Assembly (NCBI GenBank): GCA_023379385.1
Contig: JAMCUS010000019.1
Location: 43,788 to 107,787, forward strand
DNA: 64,000 bases
Source of the DNA: Thermoplasmatota archaeon
Lineage (GTDB): Archaea > Thermoplasmatota > Thermoplasmata > Lutacidiplasmatales > JAMCUS01
Direction of reading: 5' to 3'
Below, one piece after another: positions 52,329 through 61,364 of this stretch. The first letter of the stretch is position 1; every line of letters begins with the position of its first letter. The position numbers and the translations under genes were made by a program. The notes beneath the pieces were generated by a model that did not search any database, was not told the origin of the DNA, and saw only the letters and a program-made list of their open reading frames with translations.

Positions 52329-55028
52329 TTAAGCACATCCTGATGTGGAACCACATTGAGGACAGGAGTAACAACTTCCGGTCTGAATCATCAAGGTTCC
52401 ACATTCACTGCATATAGGACTAGAGCTTTTTTCTATTCTTTTCTGGCTAATAAAGTTATCTATTGGTTTTATATTTGTAGCTATGTTATCATGAGGGTTC
52501 GATTTGGAATCGTGTTCAGTTATATTAATACCGTTCTTGTCACCCAATCCTATCTCATCTATATCTTCTTTGGTAAGAAATTTGTAGGCAAGCCACTTGG
52601 CTATATAGTCCGTTATACTGGTTGCAAATGGAATTTTATTACTGCTAGTTCTTCCGGAAGGATCGTATCTGGTATAAGCAAGCTTTCTGACGATCTCTTT
52701 CAATGGCACACCATATTGCAGTGATATGGAGAATACCGTTGCGAAGGAATCTACAAGTCCTGATAGGGTAGACCCCTCCTTTGCCATAACAACAAATATT
52801 TCTCCTGGTTTTTCATCTTCGTATAAGCCTACTGTTATATACCCTTCTTGACCACCTACACTGAATTTGTGTGTTATAGCTTTTCTTTCATCCGGTAATT
52901 TTACTCTTTTAGGAATGTTTTTTGCTTTATTATCTGTTCGCAACGGCTGTATTTTCTTGGAATTGTCTCTATATATGGCGACAGATTTCAGTTTCAGTCT
53001 CCATGCATCAAGATATATTGACTCTATATCTTCTAACGTTGCATCCTCTGGTACGTTTACAGTTTTTGATATTGCACCACTTATGAAGGGCTGAACTGCA
53101 GCCATCATTTTGATATGTGCCATAGGAGATAAAACACGAATACCCTTCTGGGGTTTAAGGGCGCAATCAAATACCGGTAGATCATCCGGTTTAAGATGCG
53201 GTGCGTTTTCTATGGTGCCATTCTCATCTACATATTTTATTATGTCTTCAATATCGGTGCTATCATATTTAAGTGAGGACAATGCATCACTAACGCATTT
53301 AGTTACGAATTTTATGACACCACCATCAACCATCCATTTATATTTTACAAGGCTAAGGTCTGGTTCTATGCCTGTTGTATCGCAATCCATCATCAGTCCT
53401 ATAGTACCAGTAGGTGCTATTGCCGATATCTGGGAATTTCTGAATCCATACTCTTTTCCAAGATTATATGCTTTATCCCAAACAGCAACCGCATTTTTAA
53501 AAAGGTATTTAAGATTTGGAATGTTTATCCTGCTCAGCTTTTTTGCTTCATGTTTATGCTCTTCTATAACCTCCAGGAACGGTTCCTTATTCTTTTCATA
53601 TTCTTTAAAGGCTCCTTTTTTTGCAGCCCAGCATGCAGAGGTTATATACCCTTCACCGGTCATTATGGCAGATATGGCAGCAGCCATTGATCTACCCTCT
53701 TCACTATCATACGGTATGCCCAGAGACATCAGCATAGCCCCCAAATTGGCAAATCCGATGCCCAGGGGTCTGTACAATATGCTATTTTCAGTTATTTCCG
53801 GTGTAGGGTATGACGAAAGATCAACCAGAATCTCCATGGCCGTTATCATTATATCAACGATATGCTTGAACATCTCTACATTGAACTGGTTGTTTTCCAA
53901 GATCTTCATGAGATTTATAGATGATAAATTGCATGCCGTATTATCTAAAAACATAAATTCTGAACAAGGATTGGATGCATTGATTCTGCCGCTGTTCTTA
54001 CATGTATTCCATTTATTTATTGTAGAATCAAATTGTATACCTGGATCACCACATTCCCAGGTAGCCTCGGCTATCATCTTAAGAAGATCAATAGCTTTAT
54101 AGGTATCAGCTGTTTTTCCAGTCGTTATGTATTTGGTCTCCCATACATCGTCATCTATAACTTTCATCATAAAATCATCGGATACCCTTACGCTGTTATT
54201 ACTGTTCTGAAAGAAAAGGCTATAATATGCACTATTTGGGTTTGAAGAATCCATAGACGAGTTATAACCGGCATTGATCAGATGCATTGCCTTTCTCTCC
54301 TCTATGACCTTTGCTTTGATAAAATCAACAATATCTGGATGATCTATATTTAAAATGATCATCTTAGCGGCCCTGCGTGTTTTTCCGCCCGATTTTATAA
54401 CACCTGCAAAGGCATCAAATCCCTTCATAAAGCTGACCGGACCGCTAGCATATCCTCCGGAACTTAGTTTCTCTTTAGAAGATCTCAGTAATGACAGGTT
54501 TGTTCCTGTACCTGAACCCCCTTTAAAAAGCATTCCCTCTATCTTATTCAGATTGAGTATAGATTCCATGGAATCTGATACGCTGTTTATAAAACAGGCA
54601 GAGGCCTGAGGATGTTCCTCAATACCTACATTGAACCATACAGGCGAATTGAATGCGGCGATCTGGTGAACCAGAATGTATTTCAGATCATCTATAAATG
54701 CAGTGTATTCATCATCATTAAGAAAATATCCGTTCTTTCTTCCGAACTCTGAGATTGTTGTTACAACTCTTTCAATAAGTTTTTTTATACTGGATTCTCT
54801 TTTTTCACTATTTAATGCGCCATGAAAATATTTACTAGCAACTATGTTCAATGCAGTCTGGCTCCAATTCTTTGGAACCTCTATTCCTTTCTGTTCAAAT
54901 ACAACCGTATTGTTATTGGTGTATATTACGGCATCCCTATTCTCCCATTCCACAGTTGCATATGGATCCTCTCCTTTCTTAACAAACACTCTTTTGACAA
55001 CGGCGTCTATCCCATCCAATATTTCCAT
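52329..55028 (-). CDS. nrdJ: Ribonucleotide reductase class II (B12-dependent)
   Basis: Reduces ribonucleotides with adenosylcobalamin. 899 aa: NSPVWFNVGIEEHPQASACFINSV (active-site region with a Cys), FKGGSGTGTNLSLLRS, NPCSEFMFLDNTACNLSSINL (the NPCSE active-site Cys and Glu), APTGTIGLMMDCDTTGIEP, and a late GQEGYITVGLYEDEKPGEIFVVMAKEGS domain. A C-terminal zinc ribbon CSECG...CPQCGS plus GCA gives the redox Cys pair. An inserted ATP-cone is not evident. It heads the nrdJ-serS-141aa operon. No class I or III RNR is visible in this window. Confidence 0.96.
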   Translation of the reverse strand: MEILDGIDAVVKRVFVKKGEDPYATVEWENRDAVIYTNNNTVVFEQKGIEVPKNWSQTALNIVASKYFHGALNSEKRESSIKKLIERVVTTISEFGRKNGYFLNDDEYTAFIDDLKYILVHQIAAFNSPVWFNVGIEEHPQASACFINSVSDSMESILNLNKIEGMLFKGGSGTGTNLSLLRSSKEKLSSGGYASGPVSFMKGFDAFAGVIKSGGKTRRAAKMIILNIDHPDIVDFIKAKVIEERKAMHLINAGYNSSMDSSNPNSAYYSLFFQNSNNSVRVSDDFMMKVIDDDVWETKYITTGKTADTYKAIDLLKMIAEATWECGDPGIQFDSTINKWNTCKNSGRINASNPCSEFMFLDNTACNLSSINLMKILENNQFNVEMFKHIVDIMITAMEILVDLSSYPTPEITENSILYRPLGIGFANLGAMLMSLGIPYDSEEGRSMAAAISAIMTGEGYITSACWAAKKGAFKEYEKNKEPFLEVIEEHKHEAKKLSRINIPNLKYLFKNAVAVWDKAYNLGKEYGFRNSQISAIAPTGTIGLMMDCDTTGIEPDLSLVKYKWMVDGGVIKFVTKCVSDALSSLKYDSTDIEDIIKYVDENGTIENAPHLKPDDLPVFDCALKPQKGIRVLSPMAHIKMMAAVQPFISGAISKTVNVPEDATLEDIESIYLDAWRLKLKSVAIYRDNSKKIQPLRTDNKAKNIPKRVKLPDERKAITHKFSVGGQEGYITVGLYEDEKPGEIFVVMAKEGSTLSGLVDSFATVFSISLQYGVPLKEIVRKLAYTRYDPSGRTSSNKIPFATSITDYIAKWLAYKFLTKEDIDEIGLGDKNGINITEHDSKSNPHDNIATNIKPIDNFISQKRIEKSSSPICSECGTLMIQTGSCYSCPQCGSTSGCA

Positions 55029-55224
55029 AAAAAAATCACCTAAAATATCAAAAACATTAAAACATATCCCCTATTTAAGCATAATTTATAACATTATTAT
55101 TTTTTGAAAAATCAAATAATATCTTCAATAAATCCAGTATGCATATAAATGGATTGATTTTTAATTTAAAACAATTTATATTAAGTTATGGATTCTTTAC
55201 AACTTTATATACCGTAAATGAAAG

Positions 55225-55322
55225 CGCGGGGAGAGGGATTTTCAAAAAATTTTTGAACCCTCGAGGTGCAAAGCACCAATGGATTAGCAATCCATCGCCT
55301 TGCCGGGCTGGGCCATCCCCGC
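55225..55322 (-). tRNA. tRNA-Ser (GCU) with a T-loop intron
   Basis: Acceptor GCGGGGA/TCCCCGC with G73 (typical for archaeal serine tRNA). Anticodon stem ATGGA/TCCAT, loop TTGCTAA (anticodon GCT). The long variable arm GGTGC-TTT-GCACC marks class II. The T-stem GAGGG/CCCTC encloses 20 nt instead of 7; removing 13 nt gives TTCAAAT, the same T-loop as in the other tRNAs here. No CCA encoded. Confidence 0.92.
55239..55251 (-). other. tRNA-Ser intron, T-loop (position 59/60)
   Basis: 13 nt. TTCA pairs with TGAA as a 4-bp central helix; bulges are AAA and AAT; cuts AA^A and AA^T restore TTCAAAT. Same position and nearly the same helix as tRNA-Gly intron 2. Confidence 0.88.
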
Positions 55323-55350
55323 ATCTTGATAAGGTTAAGAATACTTTCAT

Positions 55351-55358
55351 TATAAATT
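55351..55358 (-). promoter_or_regulatory. TATA-like box of tRNA-Ser
   Basis: AATTTATA (minus strand) at 29-36 nt before the first base of tRNA-Ser. Confidence 0.45.
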
Positions 55359-55502
55359 TTTCCTACTTTACCATGGCTACGACTAACCGTTAGGGCATTT
55401 ACGACAAATAATTGAATGTCAGTAGGTCCTGTTTTTGCAGGTAGTAGGTACTTACCCGCGTGAAATAATGTATCTTGCAACCAATTTCAATTTAACAGTC
55501 TG

Positions 55503-55590
55503 GCAGGCTGTAAGAGAATGTTAAAAAACAGACATTTTAAACCAAAAAATTAATTTTTTGAGCGTGAATTTTTGAATATTTTATCAAAAT
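55503..55590 (+). repeat. Copy of a repeated IS-end sequence
   Basis: Begins CAGGCTGTAAGAGAATG, the same 14 bases (CAGGCTGTAAGAGA) as the terminal repeat of the MITE at 58463, and contains TTTTTTGAGCGTGAATTTTTGAA, shared with 13376-13460. It lies 0.5 kb before a transposase remnant and may be its left end. Confidence 0.6.
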
Positions 55591-55682
55591 ATTTTGCTCT
55601 TTTATAACCTGTTACCCCTCTTTTGAACCAATAATTGCATATGGGTATACTTTAATAATTTAAGCTTTGGGGCAATATTATT

Positions 55683-55979
55683 CTATGGAAATCTAGTGTC
55701 AGTATCGCTTTCCGGAGCCCGGGTGACTTTTCCTACATAGTATTCTGCCTTGTACCTGGCCAGGTATGAAATAATTTTTTCCAGCTCCTGATCCCCTATT
55801 ATTATAACACCCCTTATGAATTTCCTGAACTGCATCTCCTCCAGTATGCCCTTCCTGTGGAACTCGTACTTACCCTTCCATGATTTTGAATCCTGCCCGT
55901 AGAGACCCCTGACAAATTTGTTGAGCGTATTTAAATCCGTCCCTTTCGGAAGTCTGAAGGCCACGATGAACCGCACCAT
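55683..55979 (-). CDS. Uncharacterised 98-aa protein beside a transposase remnant
   Basis: 98 aa, basic and soluble, no family recognised: RFIVAFRLPKGTDLNTLNKF, then GKYEFHRKGILEEMQFRKFI and a C-terminal GKVTRAPESDTDTRFP. Base composition is notably more GC-rich than nearby housekeeping genes, like the transposase fragment that diverges from it 50 bp away, so both may belong to one imported element. Confidence 0.5.
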   Translation of the reverse strand: MVRFIVAFRLPKGTDLNTLNKFVRGLYGQDSKSWKGKYEFHRKGILEEMQFRKFIRGVIIIGDQELEKIISYLARYKAEYYVGKVTRAPESDTDTRFP

Positions 55980-56031
55980 TACGTATAGTAAATACCCACA
56001 ATATATTTAAACCTGTTTGTTATGTACATCC

Positions 56032-56699
56032 ATGGATAGGAAGACTACCGAAGATTTGAGGAATTTTGTCAAATCTGTAAGGGACAATACGAATCAAAGA
56101 GGAGCCAGCAGAGGATTGATAAAGAGAAGAATAAGGGCATGAAATCCGACGCTTTCCCGCATACGGAGGGAAAGCATGACTTCCAGTATTCTTCATTTTC
56201 AGAGGGAGTGCACACAAAGATCATTTCCGGACTTTACACGACAGATGATCACTCTGTAGGAGAGCTGTCCATGTTTCCGGATATAATGGCACAGACCGTA
56301 AAGATGTGCCCACAGATTGAGATAATGCTTGGAGATGCATTGTATTCGAATAGGAAGATCTGCTCCATAACCGAAGAATACGGAATAACACCGTATTTCC
56401 TTCCGAAGACAAATGCAACATTCCGTGCCAAAGGAGTTCAGTCATGGAAGACAATGCTGTACGATTTCGTGGACAATCCCCAGGAATGGCTGCAAGAATA
56501 TCACATGCGATCGATATCCAAATCCGTCAATTCAATGATGAAGAGGAAGATGTCCGTAAAGGTAAGGAAGAAACTACCTCTGAGGAAGAAGACGGAAGAG
56601 ATACTGAAGATCAACATGCACAACCTCAGGCAGTACAGCTACCTGAAGCATACGAATCCGGAGATGATCAAGGATTACAGGGAACTACACCTGAAATAA
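56032..56699 (+). pseudogene. DDE transposase remnant (IS4/IS5-like)
   Basis: A first frame MDRKTTEDLRNFVKSVRDN ends at a TGA near 56142; a second frame from 56139 gives GKHDFQYSSFSEGVHTKIIS, IEIMLGDALYSNRKICS (LGDALYSN has the D-x-x-Y of the second catalytic Asp region) and WLQEYHMRSISKSVNSMMKRK (the Y-(x)-R-x-x-x-(E/S)-x-x-F/N-x-x-K signature, with Ser where Glu is usual). Most of the N-terminal half is missing. GC-rich compared with its surroundings. Confidence 0.75.
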
Positions 56700-56770
56700 T
56701 ATTGTCACAAAGCCAATAATTTAGTAAATTTTATATATCATAATAGAGTAGATGGGAACAGTGACATGTT

Positions 56771-57217
56771 ATGGTTAAACTAGAAATAGGTATGGATGCG
56801 CCTGATTTTACATTATTAAGTTCTGATAATACTGGTGTGTCGTTGAAGGAGTTTGCTGGAAGAGTTGTTGTCTTATATTTTTATCCAAAGGATTTTACAC
56901 CTGGTTGCACAAAAGAGGCATGTTCATTTAGAGATAGCTATACCGAAATTGAAAAATCTGGAGCGGTAGTCATTGGAATAAGTTATGATTCTATAAATAC
57001 TCATAAAAAATTCAAAGCTAAATATTCCCTTCCTTTTTTGCTTTTATCCGACACAAACAGGAAAGTTTCCGAGGCTTATGGCGTAAATGGTGTACTGACT
57101 GCAAAGAGAAGCACCTTTGTTATAGGGACTGATGGGAAGATTTTGGCAGTATATCCAAAGGTGGACGTAAAGGTACATTCCAAAGAGATTCTGGATCTCA
57201 TATCTGGCACAAAATAA
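56771..57217 (+). CDS. bcp: Peroxiredoxin, BCP/PrxQ type
   Basis: Thiol peroxidase of 148 aa. The peroxidatic Cys is in YPKDFTPGCTKEACSFRD and the second Cys five residues later is the PrxQ resolving position. A conserved Arg in TAKRSTFVIG completes the active site. It defends the cytoplasm against peroxides; a thioredoxin-type donor is expected but not encoded nearby. It converges with the amidohydrolase gene. Confidence 0.94.
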   Translation: MVKLEIGMDAPDFTLLSSDNTGVSLKEFAGRVVVLYFYPKDFTPGCTKEACSFRDSYTEIEKSGAVVIGISYDSINTHKKFKAKYSLPFLLLSDTNRKVSEAYGVNGVLTAKRSTFVIGTDGKILAVYPKVDVKVHSKEILDLISGTK

Positions 57218-57236
57218 TTGTCTGCAAATAAATGCT

Positions 57237-58331
57237 TTAGTGATAGGTTGTTGATAGCCTATTCTTTTTTAACCCATTTATAAATATGTCCTCTATTCTA
57301 TCACTAGTTCCGAAATTTACAATTGCATATTCAGGATGTTTTGCATCCCTTTCTGACATTCTGAAGGTAATGAATGTTTTATTTATGTCTAGATCAGGAT
57401 ATTCCAGATGGTCTATACCCATTGCGTTGTATGCGTTGAAAGTTGCCATTGCAAGAATATCCCTGGCATCTATACCCGTATGATGAAAGAGCTTATAACT
57501 TAGCTCCATTTCTGCAAATATTGAAGGCCTGTTTATGAAACAGTTATCAGTTCCAAGAAGCGGTTTTATACCCAGCGTCAGCATCACTTTAAGTGGTGCC
57601 ACATTACCAAAAAATAGATTGGCTCTGGGGCATACAACGATCTTTATACCATGTTCGTGTATTCTGGCAAGGTCTGTCTCTGTGCAGAATGTACCATGCA
57701 CTATATAATCTGGAGCTATCTCTATAAGTTTTTCTACATCCTCTCTTTTATCTTCACTGAAATGTATCGTAAATTTTTTTTTTGCGTTTTTGGTAAATTT
57801 TCGTAAGGTTGACAAAACATCCAAATCCCATTCTGCCAATCCGCTTACAGCAATACCCTGCGAAACAGATATCAGTTTGTTTACCTCTTTTATATCAAAA
57901 TTCTGTAAGGAGGGAACGCTCATTATCCTGCCTTCTATACCTTCTATTCCTGACAAAATGGATCGCAACATCACGGTACCGTCAACTCCCTCTTCCCTGA
58001 AATCTATAAAATGGGTTATACCCTCTGACAGCATACCCTCAACAGCTTTTCTGCTGTATTCCATTCTTTCATGAATAGAAACCTCTCTGTACATTTTGTG
58101 TTTAAGACCGTCAGGAGGTGCTACAAGTTCTTTAACAGTTCCAAATGGCTCAATCCCTATACCACAATCACCTATATGGGTGTGTGCATTAACAAAGCCA
58201 GGCAGAATAATTCTGGTATGATCCTCTCTGTTTGTTTCAGTGATGGATATAACCCTGTTATCTTCAGTAACTATCTCCACAGGTATCATATGATCCGGAT
58301 CGTATACCATTCCGTATGTGCTTTCTTTCAT
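57237..58331 (-). CDS. Amidohydrolase (COG0402-like deaminase)
   Basis: 364-aa TIM-barrel metal hydrolase. The metal-binding HxH is in GFVNAHTHIGD, the next His is in FTIHFSED, followed by YIVHGTFCT, and the last Asp is in LLGTDNCFI. The layout fits the chlorohydrolase/SAH-deaminase/cytosine-deaminase group. The family is otherwise substrate-diverse and I cannot name the substrate. Length is a little short (usual 400-440) with a compact N-terminal beta domain. It stands alone. Confidence 0.85.
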   Translation of the reverse strand: MKESTYGMVYDPDHMIPVEIVTEDNRVISITETNREDHTRIILPGFVNAHTHIGDCGIGIEPFGTVKELVAPPDGLKHKMYREVSIHERMEYSRKAVEGMLSEGITHFIDFREEGVDGTVMLRSILSGIEGIEGRIMSVPSLQNFDIKEVNKLISVSQGIAVSGLAEWDLDVLSTLRKFTKNAKKKFTIHFSEDKREDVEKLIEIAPDYIVHGTFCTETDLARIHEHGIKIVVCPRANLFFGNVAPLKVMLTLGIKPLLGTDNCFINRPSIFAEMELSYKLFHHTGIDARDILAMATFNAYNAMGIDHLEYPDLDINKTFITFRMSERDAKHPEYAIVNFGTSDRIEDIFINGLKKNRLSTTYH

Positions 58332-58462
58332 CTGTTATCAATACATAACAATACAATATTTATAGATATCATTTTTGACTGTATTATTGATAAATATGAT
58401 ATCAGAGGATATGTTGAATCAACCCCCTTTGCCAAATACATAAATCAAAACAGTGATTGTTG

Positions 58463-58569
58463 ACAGGCTGTAAGAGAACTGAATAACTATACAAGCTCCT
58501 CAAAAATTTATGCTCAAAAATATTTTTATGATTAAAATACGCCGTTTTTAGTCCTCTCTTACAGCCTGT
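58463..58569. repeat. 107-bp MITE with 15-bp perfect terminal inverted repeats
   Basis: ACAGGCTGTAAGAGA at 58463-58477 is exactly complementary to 58555-58569. The interior has no ORF. The terminal sequence is shared with the IS-end repeats at 13376, 37209 and 55503, so it is probably a non-autonomous derivative of the same IS. No clear target duplication is visible at the borders. Confidence 0.8.
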
Positions 58570-58587
58570 TGAACATTAAATCAATGT

Positions 58588-59427
58588 TCACGTGGTATTC
58601 TGCATTGATGATAAGGCAGGCACTACCTCGTTGAAACTTTTTGGTATTATTGAATACTTTTTCCATATATCCCTGCCTTTAGAAAAATCCAGTGAAAGCA
58701 TTTTGAATTGCTCCAGAGTAATGATTCCCATTGCAGATAATACTGGAAGAAGAGGATAAAAAAAGGCTCTAGACATCTCCTTAACCTCTCTTTTTTCCTT
58801 CATCTTTCTTATAATATTTACCATCTGTGCCAGGGTTATCTCATCTGTACCTGATATTTCAAATATTCCCTGTTCAGGAAGTAGTCTGTTGAATATTGTT
58901 ACAAAATCTGCTATATATATTGGATATAAATGTTCCGTTTTTGGTAAAAAGGGTATGTTCTGATTTGAGAGCTTAAGCAACGTTTGGGTGAAGTAATCCT
59001 TATTACCATATATTGGCGAAGGTCTGAGAATAAGGTAGTTACCACGTTGCATAACCATTTTTTCTGCTTCGTGTTTTGTTCTGTAATACTCTGTTTTACA
59101 CTCTTCAGCGTTCATTGCAGAGAGGTATACTATTTTCACGTTACGATCTACAGAATCAATAATATTCTTCATACCGGTAATGTTCACCTCTCTGTGTGTT
59201 TCGTCACTTTTTTTAATTAATCCTACAAGGTTTATGACTACATCAAAATCTTTCAATGAAGTCAAAGTATCCCTGTTCCTGATATCAGCCATTTTCCAAT
59301 CTATTCCAATTTTATCTATATCAGTATTCCTCTTCCTTGAAAAACAGGTAATGTTGTGGTTATCTTTTTCTCTACGAATAATACTGGAACCCAGAAATCC
59401 ACTGCCACCTATAATCGCAATTTTCAT
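58588..59427 (-). CDS. NAD(P)-binding atypical SDR / epimerase-like protein
   Basis: 279 aa from ATG 59427. The Rossmann motif is IAIIGGSGFLGSSIIRRE at the start, with VVINLVGLIKKS and YLSAMNAEECKTEYYRTKHEAEKMV containing the Y-x-x-x-K pair. It resembles the NDUFA9/YfcH-like atypical SDRs that bind NAD(P)H. The substrate is unknown; a quinone or sugar-nucleotide reaction is possible. Its gene lies next to the MITE and is divergent from the phosphoribosyltransferase gene. Confidence 0.8.
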   Translation of the reverse strand: MKIAIIGGSGFLGSSIIRREKDNHNITCFSRKRNTDIDKIGIDWKMADIRNRDTLTSLKDFDVVINLVGLIKKSDETHREVNITGMKNIIDSVDRNVKIVYLSAMNAEECKTEYYRTKHEAEKMVMQRGNYLILRPSPIYGNKDYFTQTLLKLSNQNIPFLPKTEHLYPIYIADFVTIFNRLLPEQGIFEISGTDEITLAQMVNIIRKMKEKREVKEMSRAFFYPLLPVLSAMGIITLEQFKMLSLDFSKGRDIWKKYSIIPKSFNEVVPALSSMQNTT

Positions 59428-59663
59428 AATCATAATGACTCTGTTTTCGTATTAAATAATTTTCGTCCATAATCATGCAATCATAATATATGACATCAAC
59501 AAAGGGTTAGAAGTTCCCTTCAGTGTTATTGATCCGTTCCGTACCACATTTGACGTCAAAAATCGGTTATTTACGTAATATATTCAGGTAAAAAATCAAC
59601 CATTTATTGGCGTCATGGGAATAATCATAAACCTTTTAACTTATGGGGATATAACATAAGACA

Positions 59664-60287
59664 ATGACAGATCTTACAGAAGCTAAATATACAATTGTGA
59701 ACTGGGTTGAGATAGACAGATGGGTTGAGGTAATTGTTGAAAAAATCATAAAGTCAGATTTCTATCCGGATATCGTTATTGGAATGACTAGAGGTGGGTG
59801 GATTCCTGCAAGACTGATATGTGACCATCTGATATTAAAAGAACTTTATGCACTTAAGACTGAGCACTGGGGTATGACAGCAACACCTGACGGCATGGCA
59901 AGACTCATTGATGCCCCTGCCATAGATTTAAAAAAGAAAAAAGTACTGGTAGTTGATGATATAACCGATACGGGGCAAAGTTTAAAACTTGCCCTATCTA
60001 CGCTATCTTCATACTATCCTGAATCAATAAAAAGCGTTACGCTACTCCATATTTCACATTCATCTACAATACCTGACTTCTATGCAAAAGAGATAAAGAA
60101 AAATGAGTGGAGCTGGTTTATATTTCCATGGAATTTTAGAGAAGATGTGTATAATATTGTATCCAGGTATGCCGATAATGGATATGACAGCGAAAACATT
60201 CAGAAAAAAATGTACAAAGATCATGGTATCAAGGTTAAAAAAGAGCTTATTGACGAATTAACAGCTATGAAAAAGAGGAAATCATAA
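59664..60287 (+). CDS. Purine phosphoribosyltransferase (Gpt/Hpt-like)
   Basis: 207 aa type I PRTase with the PRPP motif VLVVDDITDTGQSL at about residues 93-106. An upstream MTRGGWIPARLICDHL fits the xanthine/guanine PRTase PPi-loop. The C-terminal extension WSWFIFPWNFREDV is typical for archaeal XPRT-like proteins. Salvage of xanthine, guanine or hypoxanthine is inferred. The ATG follows a TATA-like box (TTTTAACTTATGG). Its last 6 bases overlap the convergent endA. Confidence 0.87.
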   Translation: MTDLTEAKYTIVNWVEIDRWVEVIVEKIIKSDFYPDIVIGMTRGGWIPARLICDHLILKELYALKTEHWGMTATPDGMARLIDAPAIDLKKKKVLVVDDITDTGQSLKLALSTLSSYYPESIKSVTLLHISHSSTIPDFYAKEIKKNEWSWFIFPWNFREDVYNIVSRYADNGYDSENIQKKMYKDHGIKVKKELIDELTAMKKRKS

Positions 60288-61364
60288 ACGTGTTCTCTCT
60301 ATATGTATATAGGTGATTTTTTCATCCTTTCCTACTACAGCTAATATCAGTTCCTTCTTAACCCCATGCGCCAGCCTTACGGCACGGCTGATCTCTGGCC
60401 ATATTGTTACATAGTTGTCAGGTACGACATGAATAAGGTATTTCGCATGTGATGTGTTGGGATCTGATGAATAACATCTGAAATGTGAGCCATATTTAAA
60501 GCCCGTCTTTACCAGAACGCCGTTCTCCCTCAGCTCTTTGTATGCTATGATCCTTTCAGTAAGATTCTTTTCAATTCTTTTGTATAATTTTTTAAGACCT
60601 GTAAGTGTTACCATTCTTCCTGTTTTGGAATTTTTTATAGAAATGTATCCTTTATCAATTAAATATATTGATTCAAGAAGTGATAGTACCAGATATTCAT
60701 TCATAACCTTGCCGTACAATCCGTTATTCTGTAGAAATGAGATGGATGCTGGATCATATACAATAACCCTGTCCTCAAATAAAAAACTCTCTATGAGGGT
60801 TGTAACTGGTGCAAGAGGCAGTATTTTTCCTTTTGGTTTTACGAATCTAATTTTGTAGTATGTTATATCTCCTTCCTCATCAACAACAGCAATTATGAAA
60901 ATTTTTTTTGAATTGGAGACTATTTCTGCAAGTTCTATAATTCCTTTAACATCAAAGTGCCATCTTTCTGAATATACCTTGATCCAGTATCTGGAAGGGT
61001 TTCTCTTGGGATTTCCACCTCTGGGAAGAACGTTAAAATCTATGAAATCATTTCTAAACTTTATAACAAAGCCTCTCATTCTAACATCTCTATACACAAA
61101 ATATTTCAGTGATGAAAATGAGATTTTTTTGGAAAGCAATATATACATATTACTGAAACTGATCTTTTTCTTTTTGTCGTATATTTCTACATTCTTGGAC
61201 TCCATTAAGTAGAGTGCCTCCATCAGATCACAGCTAAGTACACCGTTGCTGAAAACACCAAAGTATCCCTTATTGTATACAGATTGTGCGTCGATCTGTT
61301 CATCTATAATGACAGAACTACTGTTCAGTCTGCCATGTATTGCTTTATCGTTAGGTTCCAACAT
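60282..61364 (-). CDS. endA: tRNA-splicing endonuclease EndA, two-repeat form
   Basis: Cuts archaeal tRNA introns at bulge-helix-bulge sites. 360 aa from ATG 61364. The C-terminal repeat (about 185-360) is catalytic: KTGFKYGSHFRCY, SHAKYLIHVV and LAHGVKKELILAVV give the Tyr (298), His (306) and Lys (337) triad. The N-terminal repeat (about 25-180) aligns with it (FVIKFRNDFIDFNVLP, NPSRYWIKVY, SNSKKIFIIAVVD), but Tyr has become Leu and His has become Pro. This matches the alpha-prime homodimeric type known from Archaeoglobus and halophiles. It is the last gene of carS-pyrE-endA and overlaps pyrE by 14 nt. Its targets include the unusual introns in the tRNA-Gly and tRNA-Ser genes of this window. 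Confidence 0.92.
   Translation of the reverse strand: MLEPNDKAIHGRLNSSSVIIDEQIDAQSVYNKGYFGVFSNGVLSCDLMEALYLMESKNVEIYDKKKKISFSNMYILLSKKISFSSLKYFVYRDVRMRGFVIKFRNDFIDFNVLPRGGNPKRNPSRYWIKVYSERWHFDVKGIIELAEIVSNSKKIFIIAVVDEEGDITYYKIRFVKPKGKILPLAPVTTLIESFLFEDRVIVYDPASISFLQNNGLYGKVMNEYLVLSLLESIYLIDKGYISIKNSKTGRMVTLTGLKKLYKRIEKNLTERIIAYKELRENGVLVKTGFKYGSHFRCYSSDPNTSHAKYLIHVVPDNYVTIWPEISRAVRLAHGVKKELILAVVGKDEKITYIHIERTRL

Larger units (their letters stand above)
55323..55682. other. Intergenic region with IS-end repeat
   Basis: No gene is supported. It includes the tRNA-Ser promoter and the IS-end repeat at 55503-55590. Confidence 0.5.

Noticed and set aside
53110..54102. A 330-aa plus-strand ORF opposite nrdJ
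   Set aside because: It is an antisense shadow of the ribonucleotide reductase frame, caused by its codon usage.
55205..55480. A 91-aa minus-strand ORF across tRNA-Ser
   Set aside because: It covers the tRNA gene and its promoter and has no protein-like features.
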